This document shows positions 1 through 4,671 of a stretch of DNA of 5,020 nt, one piece after another. Source of the DNA: Candidatus Firestoneibacteriota bacterium (lineage in GTDB: Bacteria > Oederibacteriota > JAAXVQ01). Location: contig JAAXVQ010000184.1 in NCBI GenBank assembly GCA_013335425.1, positions 1 to 5,020 on the forward strand, written 5' to 3'. Every line of letters begins with the position of its first letter. Positions within the stretch are counted from its first letter, which is position 1. The notes beneath the pieces are model-generated. The model made no database searches. It was not told the origin of the DNA and was given only the letters and a program-made list of their open reading frames with translations. The translations under genes were made by a program, and so were the position numbers.

Positions 1-177
1 GAAATCCTTATCAGCAAAAGGATTTCCGATCCGAGCGAGCCTCTCCGAGGCGAGCGGCTTGCGCACCTGGACCCCAAGCGCCGATCCACCCGGGTTTTTC
101 ATTACCCGGTTCGAGGAAAAAACGTCTTCGTTTTTCCGATCACGAGTCCAGCCCTCAGGGCCGGGACGTCCGCATGA
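1..177 (+). CDS. Possible C-terminal end of an unidentified convergent gene (low confidence)
   Basis: Frame 1 on the plus strand is open from the first base to a TGA at 175-177, giving 58 codons with no start inside the window. The peptide ends in a basic, proline-containing stretch with one hydrophobic patch (VFVFPI). I recognise no family in it. In favour: position-specific GC in this frame is about 60, 52 and 64 percent at codon positions 1, 2 and 3, the expected coding order, and the stop falls 28 nt before the end of the convergent aminopeptidase gene. Against: the other two plus frames and the directly antisense frame are also open here, and the region is full of inverted repeats. It could easily be noncoding. 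Confidence 0.22.
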   Translation, partial: EILISKRISDPSEPLRGERLAHLDPKRRSTRVFHYPVRGKNVFVFPITSPALRAGTSA

Positions 178-184
178 CCGTCTC

Positions 185-204
185 TGGGGCCGGTTGGGGC
201 CGGT
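185..204. repeat. Perfect tandem duplication of a 10-bp unit
   Basis: TGGGGCCGGT occurs twice head to tail (185-194 and 195-204), one base away from the aminopeptidase stop codon at 206-208. On the aminopeptidase transcript the duplicated GGCC/CCGG cores can fold on themselves, and GACCG (201-205) can pair with CGGTC (177-181) to close a larger loop around the duplication. There is no following T-run, so I do not call it an intrinsic terminator. A slipped-strand duplication is the simplest origin. Confidence 0.7.
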
Positions 205-205
205 C

Positions 206-1618
206 TTACGACTTTAAAAAGACGGCGTAACAACGAAAGGCCGCGTAAAGGTCGGCCTTGCTGGAAATTTCCTGCGGCGAATGCATGGAAAGCAGGGGCG
301 GACCGGCATCAATGGCGTCCATGCCGTAGCGCGAAAAAAACTTGGCGATCGTCCCCCCGCCGCCCAAATCCAATCGCCCGAGTTCCCCAGTCTGCCAGGG
401 AATTTTCTCCTCATCCAAAAGACTCACCAGGCCGGACATAAACTCCCCGGAGGCTTCTTGCGTATCGTACTTGCCGCCCCCGCCGCCGTATTTTTCCACG
501 GAAATGCCGTTGCCCAAAACCGAACAATTGCGGGCGTCGCTGATTTCCTTAAAATTGGGATTTAGCGCCTCGGTCACGTCCGCGCTGATGGCAGCGGCCT
601 TCTCTAGGACTTCCCCCACGGTCAGCCCGACGCCCAGTTTGCGCAGGATCTCGGCTGCGAAATTTTCCAGCATTTGGCTTTGCGCTCCGGTATCCCCGTC
701 CGAGCCGATTTCTTCCTTGTCCACGAACAAACCCACGGCCACGCCCCGCGGGGCCTGCAACCCCAGAACCGCTTCCAAAACGCCGAAGGCGCAGGCGCGG
801 TCATCCTGGCCATAGGCCGCGACCAAAGCGCGGTCAAACCCCACATCCACCGGTTTGGCGGCGGGCACGAAAGAAACGTCCGCCGAAAGCAGATCGCGTT
901 CCACCATGCCGTACTCGCGGTGCAAATACTCCAACACCGCCGCCTTGACTTTCTCGGTCTCCTCACCCTCCAAAAAAGGGCGGTTGGCAACCAGCACGCG
1001 CATGTTTTCGCCTTCCACCACTTTGCGGGCCTGTTTGTCCATCTGCTCCCGGGCCAAATGCGGGGGCATGTCCGGGATGAGAAACTGCGGCTCTCCGATT
1101 TTCTCTCCGATCACAAACTGTTTCACGCCTTGACGCGTATGCACCACGGCGTGCAGACTCAAGGGAAGATTCACCCAATGATATTTTTTAATGCCGCCGT
1201 AATAATGTGTCTGCAGCAAGGCCAGCGAACTGTCTTCAAACAGCGGATTGGGTTTCAAATCCAAACGCGGGCTGTCCACATGCGCACCGACCAAACGCCA
1301 GGCGTCTAAATTTTTGCCGATCACGGCAACTGCCAAAGCCCGCCCCTTGATGTTTTTATAAACCCGTTGTCCGCTTTTTAACTGCTGGCAATCCTCCAAG
1401 GGCTTAAACCCCTGAAACTTTAATTCCTTCTCTATCCAGACCACGCACTCCCGCTCGGTTTTGGCATGACCTAAAAAGCGTTTATACTTTTCCGCATACG
1501 CCTCCGCAGCCAAACGCTCATTTTTCGTGAACTGCTCCCAAGCGGACTTGGGCTTAAAAGCCCAATGTTTAATCTTGGATGCCTTGGTTTTTTTCGAAGA
1601 CTTTTTTTCTTTAGGCAC
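206..1618 (-). CDS. apeA: M18 family metallo-aminopeptidase (aspartyl aminopeptidase type, ApeA-like)
   Basis: This is a cytosolic two-zinc aminopeptidase that removes N-terminal residues from peptides; the M18 family often prefers acidic residues, but specificity cannot be read here. Numbering from the GTG start (470 aa), the M18 landmarks are all present and in order: GAHVDSP with metal ligand H113, GQDDR with bridging D272 or D273, DKEEIGSDGDTGAQS with catalytic/ligand pair E302-E303, SADV with D347, a glycine-rich KYGGGGGKY segment near 376-384, and SMHSPQE with H446 near the C-terminus. Length is normal for the family and there is no signal peptide. The first ~17 residues are lysine-rich, probably a flexible tail. 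The start at 1616-1618 is chosen because GGAGG lies 8 nt upstream; an in-frame ATG at 1634-1636 would add six residues but has no Shine-Dalgarno. The gene follows the diguanylate cyclase gene by about 90 nt on the same strand and could be read through from it. No substrate link to its neighbours is evident. Confidence 0.95.
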   Translation of the reverse strand: MPKEKKSSKKTKASKIKHWAFKPKSAWEQFTKNERLAAEAYAEKYKRFLGHAKTERECVVWIEKELKFQGFKPLEDCQQLKSGQRVYKNIKGRALAVAVIGKNLDAWRLVGAHVDSPRLDLKPNPLFEDSSLALLQTHYYGGIKKYHWVNLPLSLHAVVHTRQGVKQFVIGEKIGEPQFLIPDMPPHLAREQMDKQARKVVEGENMRVLVANRPFLEGEETEKVKAAVLEYLHREYGMVERDLLSADVSFVPAAKPVDVGFDRALVAAYGQDDRACAFGVLEAVLGLQAPRGVAVGLFVDKEEIGSDGDTGAQSQMLENFAAEILRKLGVGLTVGEVLEKAAAISADVTEALNPNFKEISDARNCSVLGNGISVEKYGGGGGKYDTQEASGEFMSGLVSLLDEEKIPWQTGELGRLDLGGGGTIAKFFSRYGMDAIDAGPPLLSMHSPQEISSKADLYAAFRCYAVFLKS

Positions 1619-1626
1619 GATAAAAA

Positions 1627-1631
1627 CCTCC
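1627..1631 (-). promoter_or_regulatory. Ribosome binding site deciding the aminopeptidase GTG start
   Basis: On the minus strand GGAGG lies 8 nt before GTG (1616-1618), an ideal distance. The site falls inside the codons that follow the in-frame ATG at 1634-1636. The sequence before that ATG (ending CACTCACCT) shows no purine-rich ribosome binding site, so the internal GTG is the better start. Confidence 0.65.
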
Positions 1632-1695
1632 GACATAGGTGAGTGCTATTTTCTTAAAAAAATCCCCCCGCAGGCTTTTTCGGTCGAACTATCTA

Positions 1696-1706
1696 GCCCC
1701 TGGGGC
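1696..1706. repeat. Short GC palindrome after the diguanylate cyclase gene
   Basis: GCCCC and GGGGC flank a single central base just past the cyclase stop codon (1709-1711). A hairpin would need some end pairs opened to leave a loop (4 bp with a 3-nt loop). It is not followed directly by a T-run, although a G6-A-T7 tract occurs 27 nt further along the transcript (1669-1656). The combination might slow or partly terminate transcription, but it is not a standard intrinsic terminator. Confidence 0.3.
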
Positions 1707-1708
1707 GT

Positions 1709-2704
1709 TCAGACTTCCCGCTCATCGTGCTCCGCCCGAAGCTCTTTGCGGGTGCCGCGGACCGTGTTGCGACCTCCGCGTTTGGCGCGATACAGCGCCC
1801 GGTCGGCCGCTTCAATAATCTCTTCGGCCGTATTCCCGTCCTGCGGAAAAGTGGCCACGCCCAAGGAAACAGTCACATGTTCCAGGACACCGTCCGGACG
1901 TTTGGCCCCGAACTTCCGATCTTCGACCGCTTGGCGAAGACGCTTGGCCAGCTCCATGGCTTCGGGGTAATTGGTTTCCGGAAGGATGACGGCAAACTCG
2001 TCTCCGCCGTAACGGGCGACAATGTCCGAGTCGCGCTTGTTTTCCATAAACAAGTTAGAAACCGCCTGCAACAAGTGGTCCCCGTGACGATGACCCAAGT
2101 GATCGTTGTACGATTTGAACTTGTCCATATCCATCATGAGCAGGCTCATGACCCGGTTATACCGGCGCGTGCGCGCCAATTCATGCCGGATTTGTTCCTG
2201 AAAATACCGGTGATTGTAGAGGCCCGTCAAACCGTCTTCATTGACAAACAGCAACAGCGAATCCAGATCTTTTTCCGGGAGCAGGCGCAGATCTCGCGCC
2301 CAGCCTTTGAAATTATCAAAAAAATCCAAAACCGCCACCCGTACGCCGACGTTCCGGCCCAATTTTTCCGAGAGGAAATATTTATGCGCCAGCAATTCCT
2401 GCCAAAGCGCCTGGGCTTCTTCCGGTGCCAGAAATTTATGCGTCAAAGCCATGAGCAGGTCGGAATAGAGTTCTTCGCCGCGCTTGGCCCGGAGTTTTTC
2501 CAAATGTTCCCACATGTTCCTGGGGACGCGTTCTATGTCGCCGGCAAAATAATCGAGCACCTCTATGTCCTTGGACAACCATCCGGAAATGCTCTCTTGG
2601 CCCAATAAAAGCGCATGCATGTTGGCAAAATCCACCGCATGCGCCGAGGCCGAGACCGGCCGGAACCCCGGTTCCGGCATTTTCTGGTCATCCACTACCC
2701 CCAT
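1709..2704 (-). CDS. Soluble diguanylate cyclase with N-terminal helical domain and C-terminal GGDEF domain
   Basis: The product condenses two GTP into cyclic di-GMP, the second messenger for motility and attachment. It has 331 aa from the chosen ATG. The GGDEF domain spans about 153-315: DGLTGLYNHR at the start (D157), the metal/GTP segment D192-x-D194 followed by FKSYND and GHRHGD, the canonical signature G233-G234-D235-E236-F237, and a C-terminal VTVSLGVATFP and ADRALYRAKRGGRN. R224-D-S-D227 lies five residues before the signature, the RxxD inhibitory site, so product feedback inhibition is expected. Residues ~38-133 are a mostly helical, non-membrane segment that I cannot assign to a named sensor family; I see no PAS, GAF, response-receiver or transmembrane signature. 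The reading frame stays open up to 2986, but that extension crosses a terminator and the previous gene. The ATG at 2702-2704 has AGGAG 11 nt upstream and sits ~40 nt after a good promoter. It appears to be transcribed on its own, possibly continuing into the aminopeptidase gene. Confidence 0.93.
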   Translation of the reverse strand: MGVVDDQKMPEPGFRPVSASAHAVDFANMHALLLGQESISGWLSKDIEVLDYFAGDIERVPRNMWEHLEKLRAKRGEELYSDLLMALTHKFLAPEEAQALWQELLAHKYFLSEKLGRNVGVRVAVLDFFDNFKGWARDLRLLPEKDLDSLLLFVNEDGLTGLYNHRYFQEQIRHELARTRRYNRVMSLLMMDMDKFKSYNDHLGHRHGDHLLQAVSNLFMENKRDSDIVARYGGDEFAVILPETNYPEAMELAKRLRQAVEDRKFGAKRPDGVLEHVTVSLGVATFPQDGNTAEEIIEAADRALYRAKRGGRNTVRGTRKELRAEHDEREV

Positions 2705-2715
2705 GCTTTTTCCCG

Positions 2716-2720
2716 CTCCT
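2716..2720 (-). promoter_or_regulatory. Ribosome binding site fixing the diguanylate cyclase start
   Basis: AGGAG lies 11 nt before the ATG at 2702-2704, slightly long but usable spacing. The next in-frame ATG upstream (2744-2746) has no Shine-Dalgarno and coincides with the predicted transcription start. Confidence 0.6.
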
Positions 2721-2750
2721 TTTCGGCCGTTCGGCTCCGGCACCATGCTT

Positions 2751-2779
2751 ATTTTGTGCTTGGAAAACACATCTGTCAA
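2751..2779 (-). promoter_or_regulatory. Sigma70-type promoter for the diguanylate cyclase gene
   Basis: On the minus strand a perfect TTGACA -35 box (2779-2774) is separated by exactly 17 nt from CAAAAT (2756-2751), which matches four of six bases of the TATAAT -10 box. Transcription would begin near 2744, giving a leader of about 40 nt that carries the AGGAG before the ATG at 2702-2704. The promoter starts 25 nt past the T-run of the preceding terminator, which fits an independent transcription unit. Confidence 0.65.
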
Positions 2780-2804
2780 GGGCCAACCCTGGGGAGAAGT
2801 GGCC

Positions 2805-2854
2805 AAAAAAAAGCCGGGCAGCAATGCGCCGCCTCTGCCGCACTGTTGCCCGGC
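2805..2854 (-). terminator. Strong intrinsic terminator closing the perR-rubrerythrin-oxidoreductase unit
   Basis: On the minus strand GCCGGGCA (2854-2847) pairs perfectly with TGCCCGGC (2820-2813). After one A-C mismatch, a second 7-bp segment (CAGTGCG with CGCATTG, one G-U) continues the stem around a 10-nt loop. Eight T follow directly (2812-2805). The hairpin begins 19 nt after the TAA of the oxidoreductase gene. The long GC-rich stem and uninterrupted T8 make this a textbook Rho-independent terminator. Confidence 0.92.
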
Positions 2855-2873
2855 GAAATCCCGCGCTGGATCT

Positions 2874-4091
2874 TTAACTATGAAATCCGGGAATACGGTT
2901 GAAATCGAAACCAGTTTCCAGCAAGGCCGCTTCAAACCCAATGACGGACAATCCCAAATCCATGAGGCGTTTAAACTGCAACGCACCAGCCGTGCGCCCG
3001 ATTTGGATGGACCCGATAACCCTGCCGTCGCGCAGGAAAACTTTGACCCAATTTTCCGGAGTTCGACGCACTAAAGTCTGCGCCAAGGGCGCGTGAATGT
3101 CACCCTGGGAACAGAGTTCCACCCCTGCCACTTTCAGGGTGGTTGAAGGCACCAGGCCCGGATAATGGGTGTCGCCGCCGGCCGCATTGGTGCCCGCCAC
3201 CCGTCCCATGGCCTGACTGGCGGCCCATAAGCCGGCTACGGTTCCCCGCCACTCGGCCACATCTCCGGCCGCAAAAATGTCCGGGAGCGTGGTCTGCATG
3301 CGGTCATCAACCAAAATACCGCGATTGGTTTTAATCTCCGACCCCTGTACCAATTCCGTGCGCGACCGAATACCCGCTGAGAGCAGCGCCAGGTCGGCCT
3401 TGATTTCCAACCCCTGGTTTAAGCGGATCACCACCTGTCCTTCCCGCTGCTCCAAGGCGGAGACACCCGCCCCTAGAAAAAACTCAAAACCCGCCGGAAT
3501 CAGTTTTTCCTGCAAAAGCGCTGAACCCTCTTGGTCCACCTGACGCGGCAGAAGCCAAGGTGCGACTTCAATGACCACCACGCGCAACCCCAAACGGGTT
3601 AAAGCTGCACCTGCTTCCAAGCCCAGCAAACCGCCCCCGATGAGGGCGGCGGTCTGCTTTCCTTGGGAATACCGGCGCAGGTTCAGCGCGTCCTCGGCCG
3701 TGCGCAGCACAAAGACGTTTTCCAACGGCAAACCCGCAATCGGCGGTTGTACCGGCGCTCCCCCCATGGCCAAAATCAGCTTCCGGTAAGGCAATTCTTC
3801 GCCGTTGCTCAAAAGCAGACAATGCCGCCCGGCGTCCAAGCTTACCGCATCCAAACAGAGCCGCAGGTTTAAATTGCGGGCTGCGTACCAATCGTCCGGA
3901 TGCAGGCGGATGGCGCCGGGTTCGATTTGCCCCGCGACCACTTCGGGTAAACGCGGCCGGGCGTAGCACGAAAGGCTCTCGCCGCCTATAATGGTCACCG
4001 GGGTCGTGCCGTCGAGCTCGCGAAAAGCCTGGGCTGCGGCCGCACCGGCGGGACCATGCCCCACCACCACCAGTCCGGGTTGTTCGGCCAC
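2874..4091 (-). CDS. FAD/NAD(P)H-dependent oxidoreductase, rubredoxin-reductase/NirB-N-terminal type
   Basis: This 405-aa flavoprotein of the pyridine nucleotide-disulphide reductase fold passes electrons from NAD(P)H to FAD and on to a partner protein. Visible motifs: the FAD-binding GHGPAGAAAA at 11-20, the YARPRLPEVVAG segment at 43-54 resembling NirB and rubredoxin reductases, the ATG-like LILAMGGAP at 105-113, the NAD(P)-binding GGGLLGLEAG at 152-161, and the second FAD motif DIFAAGDVAEW at 271-281 (D277 for the ribityl chain). There is no redox-active CxxxxC pair, so it is not a disulphide reductase. Residues ~315-405 form the usual small C-terminal domain. The start is GTG (4089-4091), one base after the rubrerythrin stop, with no clear Shine-Dalgarno, so translation is probably coupled to rubrerythrin. 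That position makes rubrerythrin or rubredoxin the likeliest acceptor; this is inference, as the fold alone also fits nitrite or other reductases. A strong terminator follows. Confidence 0.9.
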   Translation of the reverse strand: MAEQPGLVVVGHGPAGAAAAQAFRELDGTTPVTIIGGESLSCYARPRLPEVVAGQIEPGAIRLHPDDWYAARNLNLRLCLDAVSLDAGRHCLLLSNGEELPYRKLILAMGGAPVQPPIAGLPLENVFVLRTAEDALNLRRYSQGKQTAALIGGGLLGLEAGAALTRLGLRVVVIEVAPWLLPRQVDQEGSALLQEKLIPAGFEFFLGAGVSALEQREGQVVIRLNQGLEIKADLALLSAGIRSRTELVQGSEIKTNRGILVDDRMQTTLPDIFAAGDVAEWRGTVAGLWAASQAMGRVAGTNAAGGDTHYPGLVPSTTLKVAGVELCSQGDIHAPLAQTLVRRTPENWVKVFLRDGRVIGSIQIGRTAGALQFKRLMDLGLSVIGFEAALLETGFDFNRIPGFHS

Positions 4092-4092
4092 C

Positions 4093-4671
4093 TTAGTAAT
4101 TCTCGGTGAACAACTCGAAATATTTCTGCGGATGACGGCACGCCGGGCAGGAAGCCGGGGCTTCAGGGCCTTCGTGGATATGCCCGCAGTTGCGGCACTT
4201 CCATTTTACGCTGCCGCTTTTCTTGAACACTTGCTGTTTTTCGACATTGGCCAGCAATTTCAGGTAGCGGGCTTCATGCGCGGCTTCCACCTTGGCAATA
4301 TGTTCGAAAGTTTCCGCCACTTCCAGAAAACCCTCTTCCCGGGCGATTTTAGCGGCTTCGGGATAAAGCTTGGTCCACTCCTCATGCTCGCCGCCGGCGG
4401 CCGCCTTTAAATTCTCGGCCGTCGTGCCGATGGTGCCGGCAGGATACATGACCTGGATTTCCACCATGCCGCCTTCCAAAAATTTAAAATACCGCTTCGC
4501 GTGTTCTTTCTCGTTATCGGCGGTTTCCTTGAACAATTCCGCAATCTGCAAGTAGCCTTCTTTTTCAGCCACCCCGGCCGCATAAGTATAACGGTTGCGC
4601 GCCTGGGATTCTCCGGCAAATGCCGCCAACAAATTCTTCTCGGTTTTCGTGCCCTTAACGCTCTTGCTCAT
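4093..4671 (-). CDS. rbr: Rubrerythrin (diiron peroxidase with C-terminal rubredoxin domain)
   Basis: Rubrerythrin reduces hydrogen peroxide to water in the cytosol of anaerobes, with electrons entering through its rubredoxin domain. The protein is 192 aa, the classical length. The N-terminal four-helix diiron domain (about 1-145) carries the ligand set: E21 in GESQARNR, E54 and H57 in NEKEHAKR, E95 and E98 in GEHEEWT, and E129 and H132 in KVEAAHEARY. The C-terminal rubredoxin-like domain has the two iron-binding pairs C159-x2-C162 and C175-x2-C178. No part appears missing. The ATG at 4669-4671 has a perfect AGGAGG 8 nt upstream, inside the end of the regulator gene, which it overlaps by 17 nt. 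The flavoprotein reductase gene begins one base after its stop. The order regulator, peroxidase, reductase strongly suggests one peroxide-responsive operon. Confidence 0.98.
   Translation of the reverse strand: MSKSVKGTKTEKNLLAAFAGESQARNRYTYAAGVAEKEGYLQIAELFKETADNEKEHAKRYFKFLEGGMVEIQVMYPAGTIGTTAENLKAAAGGEHEEWTKLYPEAAKIAREEGFLEVAETFEHIAKVEAAHEARYLKLLANVEKQQVFKKSGSVKWKCRNCGHIHEGPEAPASCPACRHPQKYFELFTENY

Larger units (their letters stand above)
1..205. other. Hairpin-rich region of unknown nature, with CCGATC at 55-nt spacing
   Basis: This stretch beyond the 3' end of the aminopeptidase gene contains several short inverted repeats: 1-9/18-26 (perfect 9 bp), 39-43/47-51, an imperfect pair within 55-83, 90-95/104-109, 115-124/129-137 (one bulged base) and 148-154/158-164 (includes one G-U pair if read as minus-strand RNA). 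The hexamer CCGATC starts at 26, 81 and 136, exactly 55 nt apart, and each copy begins at the end of one hairpin. The sequence between copies differs, so only the spacing and the folded layout recur. No tRNA or rRNA signature is visible. A plus-strand frame is open through most of it, so coding is possible. It could be an intergenic structured repeat, termination signals between convergent genes, or coding sequence with chance palindromes. Confidence 0.4.

Noticed and set aside
115..137. Hairpin with A/T runs as terminator of the aminopeptidase gene
   Set aside because: The stem is mostly A-T with few GC pairs and the T-run lies inside the stem, so it would be weak; kept only as part of the hairpin-rich region.
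81..137. tRNA-like GGTTCGAGG motif near 108-116
   Set aside because: The flanking bases do not form a T-stem, and no acceptor, anticodon or D-arm could be assembled around it on either strand.
26..190. CRISPR array from the evenly spaced CCGATC
   Set aside because: The shared unit is just six bases and there are only three copies; CRISPR repeats are over 20 bases and near identical.
674..1309. Plus-strand open frame of 211 codons opposite the aminopeptidase
   Set aside because: It is antisense to conserved M18 catalytic segments, is rich in histidine and glutamine as expected of a mirrored frame, and matches no family.
1656..1669. G6-A-T7 tract between the cyclase and the aminopeptidase as an intrinsic terminator
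   Set aside because: No convincing GC stem immediately precedes the T-run; only a distant CCCC could pair with the G-run across a long loop.
1727..2608. Long plus-strand open frame (293 codons) opposite the cyclase
   Set aside because: It lies wholly antisense to a well-conserved GGDEF gene, has no recognisable domain, and its length is explained by the codon bias of the true gene on the other strand.
2705..2986. N-terminal extension of the cyclase reading frame
   Set aside because: It crosses a strong terminator and a promoter and overlaps the oxidoreductase gene; the composition (Trp, Cys, Pro-rich with no pattern) does not look like a domain.
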